Below are positions 27,001 through 34,900 of a stretch of 40,157 nucleotides of DNA, piece by piece. Source of the stretch: Candidatus Thalassarchaeaceae archaeon (lineage in GTDB: Archaea > Thermoplasmatota > Poseidoniia > Poseidoniales > Thalassarchaeaceae); NCBI GenBank assembly GCA_029940695.1, contig JAPYUP010000013.1:1-40157 (forward strand), in the 5' to 3' direction. Numbering within the stretch: position 1 is the first letter of the stretch; every line of letters begins with the position of its first letter. The notes below the pieces were generated by a model. That model had not been told where the DNA came from. It ran no database searches and was given only the letters and a program-made list of their open reading frames with translations. Made by a program: the position numbers and the translations under genes.

Positions 27001-27047
27001 CCCTGTCAGCACTACTGCGGAGAACATCCCGCAGGCGAGTGGAATGA
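21036..27047 (+). CDS. giant secreted, membrane-anchored subtilisin-family (S8) protease
   Basis: From ATG 21036 the product is 2003 residues with a signal peptide (MRGRLSVAVFILLLASSMS, then SAATNEP). The S8 catalytic triad is visible: Asp188 in VAVADTGVDFGHPD, His391 in SGSHGTLCAS and Ser577 in GGTSLATPVAAG, with the oxyanion-type Asn in AIGNGG. About 200 residues separate Asp and His instead of the usual 30-40, so a large insert interrupts the catalytic domain; it has an acidic DVDGDGLWD loop. Beta-rich domains follow, among them a PPC-like domain (about 1170-1258, with DADLDLYLFHDDDGDGN) and Ig-like stretches. A span (about 1972-1994) with RRTSRRR anchors it at the cell surface. It probably digests extracellular protein. 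The frame is open upstream across the tRNA, so the signal peptide decides the start. Confidence 0.9.
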   Translation: MRGRLSVAVFILLLASSMSSAATNEPSRPADQSPEPTPKSSTPNQPMGTPWMDQGLLDRVASGQREVRVTVITSSLDDLDVWQHKHGAFEKQAPAKAGEVMVSRGGSSSGIDHRTLWLDADLLHKLPGVAGVIAVIDAERSPEPYDTVPLAAPPGHDPSSVRTGQIHGATDAWDRGYTGKGLVVAVADTGVDFGHPDLNGTQARVEYQNSSYHGWPLMLDHNSMYYWLVDGEAYPETGTWYANTSTVDFDNDSDGVLDSSGYNITGVNASLSGIYHLGEHPDWKLRDKVGGDVPILVVDDGKSGLYETVWPDIDRDGWFGNETPMRPGEETSGRDVDGDGLWDISAGLVYWVADGTNGVPYSSTYAARHGYDDRIPGSGNLTLFMLESGSHGTLCASAVAAQGVIDDGRVLGMAPNATISAIGNHYSGGHALDAWRFIAEGYDGDPNTPDQPHIGSFSFGYSSVDDSGADGYSLYLDWLTRVYNSNVSYAVAIGNGGHGFGTTKVPGAAHGVFSVGAFSSRSSDSWGQSAPWSNRGPNVVGRMDPDIVSVGWSATGDVPLNDYGSANDAWTTWGGTSLATPVAAGLLALIEEAWLENLNQTPGSQELRDFVLSTSDDRGYEPFVQGGGWMNASRSVATLEGDNGTWSLSPAQWNSGTFQGQHRDANLNALRPGESQTVELAFDNPGDSDLVLSLSPTVFAPLEHTVLVWNSTGNGSSGGENDTWDGHQDDRPDLLVPLHITNDSAYQLPNSTVQLRARATIDYAAFDPYKERSSKERVFLQIYRWTDLDDDGIYHNDSDGDGMVDDGEWNESDELEEVTYWWSNGPQAEVRVGMPFEDSRDGLLLGVWRYDDQLSGADPVRIEVDWTAFGSVEDDWISTPATVQATGQGTTTVEIVVSVPENASPGLRQHGISVQSYQVDDQGQPTGEPHRNWTMPVVTNVPWQGPFTLLPGPLDGNASNQTLYTESWISGAMRWSWRAESGDWRFLTVEWPDEMGDEGSIILDVDWDDNPYTDIDVLWLTEVTHGYAEDAPDAYGSSTFHIEERSMNNHATSGQHNWGTYTGTSRETFVVPPTPGTHQMVLHTALHGVPTNDNPLNITVGYLAAESSGFQRTVTDWSEGNGTDTARIVSTIPLPVSSIEGYGWTQPIHLDNQTAYQDVSSDKMTASWWHNLTLENASELRVSLDSYGDADLDLYLFHDDDGDGNFSADEESRRSWSSTSSESVTIADPEDGLYGVAVHGWSVDGESVDFWIDIDVVAGAALGVIGHEQLNASQISSIWPNGSPTLDGRIPAGALELNLSINRPSQAGSWLGFVVIELEGGSSIRLPYEYELVELDPEISFTAPQNMTQTNVPLLMQLHARDIGIGFYLSNLSWPVANAPSGTTSVISNSAWGLDTDGWNHNLTGIWNGLEDNLVPDLFREVWVNASLPVSEQWFDYHATVTDASGRSSETFLSVAYDATAPPLLVTGVPWITSSQEVAIGIMTEPGATLSLDGTTIEANESGFAQHLLQLEPSQVGYYGGSQGVPAFYQNGEANVFVITASDAAGNFASRSFQVVYDPTTPSAVELMSVLDQAGYAYTPADLHHPMNLTRGQIIFEMPADISEWCLEFVSVLTGESSTECLPTPDQPAVLNASTGFPVAGVDEYPSTFVESIPLDLADLDDDNYVMTLRLTDWANNTHEESWPLVLDRTLPAVAWALDPAQGTVLGDHRQNLSWGSPEDVNVNISLNGLSLSEQNGSSGYFAFDLNRTGEHTICLGAVDHTEPQINDNRFGECRTFVLLEAIYDTALANGNGELIALDSIEVVILRHESQSIHWLRAGSEETHLVEPGNGTVTLVLDLIEGQNEFVIQVGALDGIDTYMISLERDSTPPVLEFQEDYFRNAPLSTERRFSGSCEPGLLVRIWSASDSVELICPEAGNFTVTINVPQTPGSHAIEGSSLDVVKNEQTHSLEILKQDWTNWALDDARGAGPMLWWLSMGGLLVLAAIALPLSALLRRTSRRRVE

Positions 27048-27097
27048 AGCTGGCCTGCCATGCCAAACATCATGGCCGATTCTGCGCTGGGACGACT

Positions 27098-27946
27098 ATG
27101 GCCATCGAGTCCATCGGCGTGGTGGGGTCGGGGCAGATGGGCAACGGCATTGCCCAAGTAGCCGCTTGTTGCGGCCTTGACGTCACTATGGTCGACGTCG
27201 AGCAGGGCTTCCTAGACAGGGGGATGGAAGCCATCCGCGACTCGCTGGACAAGCTGGTGTCCAAGGAGAGGATGCCCGGCGAGGACGCGGAAGTCGCCCT
27301 CGGGCGCATACGCACGGCCATCGCTCTGGACTCACTCTCGTCATGCGACCTCGTGGTCGAGGCCATACCAGAGATCCCCGGCCTGAAGTTCTCCACCTTC
27401 GCCAATCTGGACGCGATATGCAAGCCGAACGCAATTCTCGCCAGCAACACATCGAGCATCTCCATCAACGAGATCGCTAGCCACACCGGCAGGCCAGACA
27501 GAGTCATCGGGATGCACTTCATGAATCCCGTCCCAATCATGAGGCTGGTCGAGATCATCAACGGCAGCGAGACCTCTTCGGAGGTCACCAGTGAGGTGGT
27601 ATCCGCCGCAGAGCGCATGGGCAAGACCCCGCTGGCGTGCATGGACTCGCCGGGTTTCGTCAGCAACAGAATCCTCTGCCCCATGATTAATGAGGCCATA
27701 TTGACGCTTCAGGAGGGCGTTGCCGACCCGGAGGCGATAGACGGCATCATGAAGCTGGGCATGAACCACCCGATAGGCCCACTGGCCCTCGCGGACCTCA
27801 TCGGCCTAGACACTGTGATGCACATCATGGGCGTCCTGCACGAGGGCCTGGGGGGCGACAAGTATCTCCCGGCACCCCTATTGGTGGATATGGTGGATCA
27901 GGGAAGGCTCGGCCGCAAGACGGGGTCCGGGTTCTACGATTACTAG
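27098..27946 (+). CDS. 3-hydroxyacyl-CoA (3-hydroxybutyryl-CoA) dehydrogenase
   Basis: From ATG 27098 the product is 282 residues, the standard single-domain length. The N-terminal NAD loop is IGVVGSGQMGNGIAQ (6-20). The conserved SNTSSISINE (116-125), the catalytic GMHFMNPVPIMRLVEI with His140 and Glu152, and PGFVSNRI mark the family, which oxidises L-3-hydroxyacyl-CoA to 3-ketoacyl-CoA. The end GRKTGSGFYDY is typical. It is probably used in beta-oxidation of short or branched acyl-CoAs, together with the acyl-CoA dehydrogenase upstream. It lies 50 bases after the subtilase stop. The open frame begins earlier, but the glycine loop fixes the start. Confidence 0.92.
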   Translation: MAIESIGVVGSGQMGNGIAQVAACCGLDVTMVDVEQGFLDRGMEAIRDSLDKLVSKERMPGEDAEVALGRIRTAIALDSLSSCDLVVEAIPEIPGLKFSTFANLDAICKPNAILASNTSSISINEIASHTGRPDRVIGMHFMNPVPIMRLVEIINGSETSSEVTSEVVSAAERMGKTPLACMDSPGFVSNRILCPMINEAILTLQEGVADPEAIDGIMKLGMNHPIGPLALADLIGLDTVMHIMGVLHEGLGGDKYLPAPLLVDMVDQGRLGRKTGSGFYDY

Positions 27947-28024
27947 TCGCCTCCTCCCGTGCGGTGCATTTTACACACCACTTTTCACTAACCTTGAAGT
28001 CTTACGCTCACGCGGGTCACAGTC

Positions 28025-31000
28025 ATGAGAGCCGTGGCTAGGGCGCGCTTCATCACCGTAATACTCGTTATCGGGGCGCTGGCAACCCCCGTGCTCGCCA
28101 ACGACGCGGGAAGCGGCGGTGACGCGGGCGATACCTTCTCCACCGCCGTGCCCCTGAATGCCACCGATGCGACCTACTACGGCAACCTGTCATCCACGGA
28201 CACATCGGACTTCTACTCGTTCACGATGCCCAATGCCACCGGGATAGCCATTGGCCTGACCTCCCCCTCGACGGGCGACTTCGACCCTTACCTGTACGAC
28301 TCATCCGAAACCCAGATCGACTACAGCTTCACAATCAATACCTACGAGGAGGTCTCATCGAACGGCACCAACGTGGGGGGGACGACGGTCTACTACGAGG
28401 TCAGGCAGTATTCTGGCTCTGGCCAGTACATGCTGCAGGTCTGGATCTTCAGCACGGCAAACCAGCCGGGGAACAACCAGAACGACGCCAACTCGGGCAC
28501 CGATGCGGGAGGGTCCGCTGGGAACTCCCTGCAGCTCAACAGCACCAACCAGACGATTAGCGGGTGGATCTCGGACACCTGGGACTCCGAGGACTGGTAC
28601 AACATCTCGGTGCCGACCGGCCATGGGATCGCGGTGACGATGAACTTCCCGAACGGCACGACTTTCGACTACCTGTACCTCTACGACAGCAGCGGCACCC
28701 AGTACATCGACTCCGCCTACCAGTCGCCCTGGGAAGTCACTAGCAACGGGACCGGGGTCGGCGGCTCGTACGTCTACGTGAACGTGTACTCGTACTACAG
28801 CGAGGGCGACTACAACCTGACCTTCACGTACTTCTCCACGGCGGGCCAGCCCGGCTCGGTCCAAGACGACGCCGGCTCAGGCACGGACGCCGGCGACACC
28901 CTAGCTGCGGCCCTGAATCTCTCGGTGCCGACATCGGGGGCCAATTACAGTGGTTGGGTGGACTACACGTGGGACGCCAATGACTACTACGCGGTCGACG
29001 TCCCGACCAACTGGACCACTTGGGCGTCCCTGGACTGGAACAGCTCAGCCGACCTGCTGGACCTCTTCCTGTACGACTCATCCGGAACCCAGATCGACTA
29101 CAGCCTCTTCGAGAGCCCCGAGGAGGTCTCCGGCAACGGCTCGGCGGTAAGCGGGTCCACGGTCTACTACCGCGTCCAGGCTTGGACCAGTAGCGCCGCT
29201 TCCATCGACTACACACTCACGATCAACTTCGCTAACCTCTCCGACACCCCGGCGTTCAACCAGGACGACGCCAATTCCGGAGGCGACGCTGGCAACGACT
29301 TCCCCGACGCGCTCAACCTGAGCGGCAACGGGACCTACCACGGATGGATCTCCGAGACAGCGGACATCAACGACATCTACGCCGTGCAAGTGCCGCCCTT
29401 CTATGCCATCGAGGCTTCCCTGTCTTGGAACAACTCGGCCAACGACTACGACCTCGGGCTGTTCGACGAGGGCCAGAGCCTGATCGACTCCAGTTTTTAC
29501 GGCAATCCCGAGACTGTCGAGAGTGGTACGACTAATGTCAGCAACACCACTGTCTACGTGGTAGTGCAAGCCGATGTTGGGGAGGGCAACTACACGCTCA
29601 CGATTTCGCTGATCAACCAGTCCTCGGTCCCCGGGCTCAATCAGGACGATGGCTACAGCGGCGACGACGCGGGCGACACGATTGGAGACTCCACAACCAT
29701 CAACGCCACGCCCCCCCAGTCCCACTGGCCGGGCTACGTCGACAGCGACGACGACGAGTTCGACTTCTACACCCTGTTCGTTCCCGCCGACCACGGCATC
29801 ACCGTGGAGATGACGTACCAGAGCATAAACTGGTTCAACCTCATCCTCTACGACAGCAACTACAACCAGGTCGACTCCTCGTACTACAACAGCCCCCAGG
29901 TCGTCTCGAGCAACGGAACGAACTCCATTCTCGGGGGTTCGGACGTCTACATCGAGGTCTGGGCGTACTCCGGGGACGGAACATACAACCTCACCGTCTG
30001 GCTGTTCACCCTCGATTCCGACGGTGATGGATATTACGATGAGGACGAGGCAGCCTGCGGCACGGACCCCCATGACAACACCAGCGTCCCCCTCGACTCG
30101 GACGCCGACGGGATCTGCGACGGTCTCGACGAGGACATCGACGGCGATGGGGTGGACAATGCCAACGACAGCTTCCCGGAAGACGCCAACGAGACCACGG
30201 ACACCGACGGCGACGGCACCGGCGACAACGCTGACCTCGACGACGACGACGACGGCTGGAGCGACTCCGACGAGATGGCCTGCGGCACCGATCCCAACGA
30301 CTCGGCCGCAGTTCCAAGCGACATCGACGGCGATGGCTCCTGTGACCAGATTGACGACGACATGGACGGCGACGGCTACCCCAACGCCGACGATGCCTTC
30401 GAGGATGACCCCAACGAGTGGAATGACACTGACGGTGACGAGATAGGGGACAATGCTGACGGTGATGACGACGGTGATGGTCATTACGACGGCATCGAGG
30501 AGGGCTGCCTCTCGGATCCGATGGACGCGAACTCGGTTCCGACTGACATCGACGAGGACGGGGTTTGCGATGAGATGGACGATGACGTCGACGGCGATGG
30601 CACCCCCAACGACGTCGACTCCTCCCCGCTCGATCCCACCGAGGACACCGACACCGACGGCGACAACATCGGCGACAACGCCGACCCTGACGACGACAAT
30701 GACGGCTATGCGGACGAAGTCGACGTGTTCCCCCTTGATGTCAGCGAGTGGGAGGACAGCGACGAGGACGGCATTGGCGACAACCTCGACCCGGACGATG
30801 ACAACGACGGCTGGACCGACGCGGAGGAGGCAGACTGCATGACCAACCCCTACTCAGAGTTCCTCACCCCACCCGACTCCGACCAAGACCACCTGTGCGA
30901 CCTCGTTGATCCCGACGACGACAATGACGGCTATGCAGACGAAGTCGACTCCTTCCAGTACAACCCCAACGAGTGGAACGACACCGACCAGGACAGCATC

Positions 31001-31657
31001 GGCGACAACGCCGACACTGACGACGACGGCGACGGCTGGGACGACCTCGACGAGATGAGCATTTGTGGCACTGATCCCATGGAGGTGAACTCAGTGCCCG
31101 ACGACTTCGACCGTGACTGGATTTGCGACCAGCTCGACGATGACGACGACAACGATGGTGTGCCGGACGTCGACGACAGCTTCCCATACGACCCTTCCGA
31201 AACCAAGGACACCGACGGCGACGGCATTGGCGACGGGGATGACACAGACGATGACGGCGACAGCTGGGCCGATGTCACAGAGCTGGCGTGCGACACCCCA
31301 CCCCTCGACGGCTCCGAGTACCCCCCTGACTTCGATGACGACGGGTCCTGTGACCTCGTGGACCCTGACGACGACAACGACGGCCGGACCGACGATATGG
31401 ATGCCTTCCCTTACGATGCCACGGAGTGGATCGACCGCAACGGCGACGGCAGAGGGGACAACGCGCATCCGCTGACCGCTATGGACCACATGCGACTCAA
31501 CCCCGAGGCGACCGTAGTGGGGTTCGCCGTGATCGGGGCTCTCGCGTCCGCTTCTGTCGCGTTCGCCGTGGGCAGCAGGAGGCAATCACCAGAGAACTAC
31601 GAGGACGACGACGAGGACAATTACTCCCCGTCGTACAACGAGCACTGGGAGGAGTGA
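28025..31657 (+). CDS. giant secreted surface protein with five PPC modules and acidic TSP3-like repeats
   Basis: The 1210-residue protein starts with a signal peptide (to about Ala26). Five beta-rich modules of about 115 residues follow (about 27-142, 154-270, 281-402, 413-530, 541-661), each opened by a motif like NDAGSGGDAGDT or DDANSGGDAG and containing the pre-peptidase C-terminal (PPC) pattern of YLYDSSGTQIDYS. From 662 to about 1150 the sequence is TSP3-like calcium-binding acidic repeats (for instance DTDGDGTGDNADLDDDDDGW) with periodic ACGTDP and DGSCD cysteines. The C-terminus has a span (about 1163-1183) then an acidic tail. The role is probably cell-surface adhesion or structure. 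It has its own promoter region (27947-28024). No catalytic motif was seen. Confidence 0.85.
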   Translation: MRAVARARFITVILVIGALATPVLANDAGSGGDAGDTFSTAVPLNATDATYYGNLSSTDTSDFYSFTMPNATGIAIGLTSPSTGDFDPYLYDSSETQIDYSFTINTYEEVSSNGTNVGGTTVYYEVRQYSGSGQYMLQVWIFSTANQPGNNQNDANSGTDAGGSAGNSLQLNSTNQTISGWISDTWDSEDWYNISVPTGHGIAVTMNFPNGTTFDYLYLYDSSGTQYIDSAYQSPWEVTSNGTGVGGSYVYVNVYSYYSEGDYNLTFTYFSTAGQPGSVQDDAGSGTDAGDTLAAALNLSVPTSGANYSGWVDYTWDANDYYAVDVPTNWTTWASLDWNSSADLLDLFLYDSSGTQIDYSLFESPEEVSGNGSAVSGSTVYYRVQAWTSSAASIDYTLTINFANLSDTPAFNQDDANSGGDAGNDFPDALNLSGNGTYHGWISETADINDIYAVQVPPFYAIEASLSWNNSANDYDLGLFDEGQSLIDSSFYGNPETVESGTTNVSNTTVYVVVQADVGEGNYTLTISLINQSSVPGLNQDDGYSGDDAGDTIGDSTTINATPPQSHWPGYVDSDDDEFDFYTLFVPADHGITVEMTYQSINWFNLILYDSNYNQVDSSYYNSPQVVSSNGTNSILGGSDVYIEVWAYSGDGTYNLTVWLFTLDSDGDGYYDEDEAACGTDPHDNTSVPLDSDADGICDGLDEDIDGDGVDNANDSFPEDANETTDTDGDGTGDNADLDDDDDGWSDSDEMACGTDPNDSAAVPSDIDGDGSCDQIDDDMDGDGYPNADDAFEDDPNEWNDTDGDEIGDNADGDDDGDGHYDGIEEGCLSDPMDANSVPTDIDEDGVCDEMDDDVDGDGTPNDVDSSPLDPTEDTDTDGDNIGDNADPDDDNDGYADEVDVFPLDVSEWEDSDEDGIGDNLDPDDDNDGWTDAEEADCMTNPYSEFLTPPDSDQDHLCDLVDPDDDNDGYADEVDSFQYNPNEWNDTDQDSIGDNADTDDDGDGWDDLDEMSICGTDPMEVNSVPDDFDRDWICDQLDDDDDNDGVPDVDDSFPYDPSETKDTDGDGIGDGDDTDDDGDSWADVTELACDTPPLDGSEYPPDFDDDGSCDLVDPDDDNDGRTDDMDAFPYDATEWIDRNGDGRGDNAHPLTAMDHMRLNPEATVVGFAVIGALASASVAFAVGSRRQSPENYEDDDEDNYSPSYNEHWEE

Positions 31658-31690
31658 AGGCACAGGCCTCTGACCGTGGTTTAAAGAATG

Positions 31691-31705
31691 GTGTAATTTT
31701 TACAC
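31691..31705. promoter_or_regulatory. palindrome GTGTAA-TTT-TTACAC, possible operator
   Basis: A perfect inverted repeat of six bases on each side of a three-base centre, 34 bases after the upstream stop. A related imperfect site GTGCA-TTT-TACAC (27964-27976) lies in the promoter region of the preceding surface-protein gene. Confidence 0.4.
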
Positions 31706-31771
31706 TTCCTGTAATTTATTCACTAAAAATTCTTTAAAAATCTATTCATTCTATTTTCCGTATTTCGATAT

Positions 31772-31806
31772 TATTGTGACAATATTTATCATAATTCGAT
31801 AATATT
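31772..31806. promoter_or_regulatory. two overlapping inverted repeats in the AT-rich spacer
   Basis: TATTGT-G-ACAATA (31772-31784) is a perfect inverted repeat around one base. AATATTTATC (31781-31790) and GATAATATT (31798-31806) form a near-perfect hairpin with a seven-base loop. Either could bind a regulator. Confidence 0.35.
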
Positions 31807-31881
31807 TTCCTATATCAATCAATAATTATGGAATATTTTCTGAATAACTGCTATGATAGCGACTTGAGCAATCTGGGAGAT

Positions 31882-31889
31882 GTTTATAG
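31882..31889 (+). promoter_or_regulatory. TATA-like box of the second giant surface-protein gene
   Basis: GTTTATAG lies about 26-30 bases before GTG 31916 and 39 before ATG 31925. It suggests transcription starting near 31912 with a very short leader. Confidence 0.5.
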
Positions 31890-31924
31890 CAGAAATAACA
31901 CCTCATGCGCGATAAGTGACGCCC

Positions 31925-34900
31925 ATGAATGATAATGCCACCCGTTCAGTAAATCTGACAATGCTAATGATCGTCTCGGTCTGCCTGCCGATGCTCGGTG
32001 CCTTCGATGCACCTGTGGAGCTTGAGCAGGAGATCGTCCGGGACGAGTCCCCGCCGACTCCGTGTCTAGGCACCGATGCCTGTCGTGGAGAGGACGCTGG
32101 GATGACCGAGTCCACCGCGATGGACATCTCTGATGACTTCACGTGGCCGGACGGTAACGAGACGAACTCGTACTGGGGCCACATGGCGGCTGACGAGGTT
32201 TCGACCGGATACTGCTTCAACTGCGACTCCAACATCGACGTCTACCACATCGACATGCAGCCCGGCTACGGCCTGACTGTCGATATCACCTGGAACAACA
32301 CCGGCGTGAACACGATGGAGTACTACTCCTACATGGTCGCGCTCGGATGGCCCGACGAGATTATCAGCTACTACCAAGGATCTTGGGGCTACGACTACTA
32401 CAGCCCCAGCGGGCACATACAGACTTCCTCCTTTGAGGGCGACACTGACGTGGGTACCTACGGGTACGAGTATGTCGACTACCCCGTCGACGTCATGGGC
32501 GAGACCGTCGCCGTCTACGTCTGGTGCTACTACTGCAACTACTCCTACTACGGCATCAGCAACCTCGACTACGGGATGAACATCACCACTTGGGTGGCTG
32601 ATGGCGGCGTCCCCGGCGACGAGGTCACCCCGATGCTCAACCCCCTACTACACATGCCGAACGACGCATGGTGGAGCTACAAGACCGACACGTTCGAGCT
32701 AGACGGGACCACCACCGCATTCGTGGACATCGTCTGCGACTACTGGTGCAACTCCGAGACCTCCATGGACATCACCCTGCCCGACGGCACGGTCTGGAGC
32801 GACGGCTACTGGGCCTCCTACTTCGAGGGCACCATAGCGAACTTCTCCGACGCAGGGGAGTACACAGTCGAGTTGTTCGACTCGTACGGCGACGGCGGCG
32901 TTGAAGTTCTGGTCGGCAGTTCGCTGGGCAACTTCAGCGGAATGCTGTCCGTCACTGACTTCGAGTTCGAGGACGGCGCGTCCGGGCACGTCAGCCAGAC
33001 TGACGACTCTGATGTCTACGCGATCGTGTTACCGGAGAACTACTTCGCGAACCTTACTCTAAACTGGGACGCCAACGCTGACTTGGACCTCCACCTCTAC
33101 ACTGACTTCGATACCGAAACCGAGACTCTCTCAGGAATGTTCGCGTATTCGTGGTTCGACCAACCTGAGTTCATCGACATTGGACAGCTCGGCGATGCCC
33201 AGACCATCTTCGCCGAGGTGATTTACTGGGGCGGGACCGACTCCCACGCCGGCTACACCCTCGAGCTGCAGACGCAGCCCGGTTCCCCGCCACCCTGCTT
33301 CTTCCAAGACGACGGAGCGGCCCCTGGCGAGGGCAACTACAACGGCAACGGTCTGGATGCCGCCGATGGCGACTACGCCCCAGAAGGCGACGCCATGCTC
33401 ATATCGGGCTATCCCACCGATGGCAGCCGAACTATATTCACTGGCATGGTGTGCAAGCAGTACGACAACGTGGACTGGTACCAGTTCGAAGTCCCCGCCT
33501 ATCACGGCATGTGGGCCATGCTCGACTGGTTCGAGAACGAGTCCATGCCGGGCGGCTACATGAACGGAGGCACCGACATCGCCTTCAGGATGTTCATGTA
33601 CACGCCGTCGGGCGCCCTGTACTATGTGCAGACCTCGTACAACCGGTTCCCACAGACGACGGCCACCAACGTGTCATACACGTGGACCCAGTACATAGCC
33701 GAGGACTCAACAGTACTCCTCGCCGTCGGGGATCTGTATACCAGCGGCTCTACCCTGCCAGACGACTACGAGATGAACTACTCGATCACCTTCTCGGTCT
33801 ACAACGCGAGCATAGAGCCCGCGGAGAGCGCCTGCCAGAACGACGCAGGTCTGGCTTCTCCCGACCAGCCCTGCTTTGACGCCGGCGACTACGCCTACCC
33901 CATCGGTACGGTGACGAACATCACCACGATGAACCAGACGTTCACGGGATACGTCCACGACAGCTGGGACCAGTACGACCAGTACAAGATTTACATGCCC
34001 TGCAACTACGGGATGTTAATCCAGGTGGCGTTTGACCGAGAGAACAACTTCGACGTGGGCCTGTACTACTTGCACCCCACGTACGGCAACCTGTACTACA
34101 TCGACGCGTCGTACAACGACAACCCCGAAGAGGTCGCCGCCCTTTACCAGCACGGCTGCCAGGACATCTACCTGCGCGTGTGGTCGTACACGGGCGCCGG
34201 GAACTACGAGGTGACAATCAACATGCTGACGCCAGGTCTCGGACCCGGCGACAACCAAGACGACTGCGGCATGTCGGGATCGGTCCCGTTCGGCGATGCA
34301 GCCGACTTGGTCTACCCCGGCTCGTGGGACGGCCACACCTTCACCAACGAGAGTACTCAGGCCGACCTGAATCCGTACGACGAGAACGGGTCAGTTCGCG
34401 ATTACTGGGAAGGCGGCGTCTGCACGGGTTGGATTAGCCCGACTTGGGATGTCTACGACATGTACAGCATCGCCGTTCCCAATAACCACTACATCGATAT
34501 CGAGTACGACTTTGACCTCGAGGGCGACGGCAACCCGAACATCTACCATACAGCCTACATGCTGATGTGTCAGGAGCAGCACCTGCCGTGCAGCTACCCC
34601 GCTAACCCAGCGTACTTCGTGGTCCAGGACTTCGGCTACGGCCTCGACATTGTCAATCAGAACTCCGGGTTGTGGCCCGTGGGCACAATGCACAACGCAT
34701 CGGGCATATACGCGAGCAACGGAGGCGTGATGGATACCCCGGGTTGGGTGTACATCTACATCTACAGCTTCGGCGGCGGTGACCACGAGTACGAGATGAA
34801 CATCACCTTCCACCCCATGTCTGAGATGGAGGGCGGTGCCCAAAACGACGCTAACTGCGGCTGCGACGCCGGACCCGGCGGCGCAACGGCGGTGCACGTC

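Larger units (their letters stand above)
31680..31915. other. AT-rich spacer with clustered inverted repeats
   Basis: This spacer between two giant surface-protein genes is far richer in A and T than anything else in the window. No believable gene was seen. It contains the inverted repeats listed separately and, at its right end, a TATA-like TTTATAG before the next gene. It is likely an extended regulatory region. Confidence 0.7.

Noticed and set aside
29078-30484. 468-codon minus-strand open frame rich in Val
   Set aside because: It is antisense to the Asp-rich repeat region, where GAC codons read as GTC in reverse; composition is Val-rich and domain-free.
31680-31915. Replication origin
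   Set aside because: AT-rich with inverted repeats, but no orc1/cdc6 gene nearby and no recognisable origin-recognition boxes; a regulatory role is simpler.
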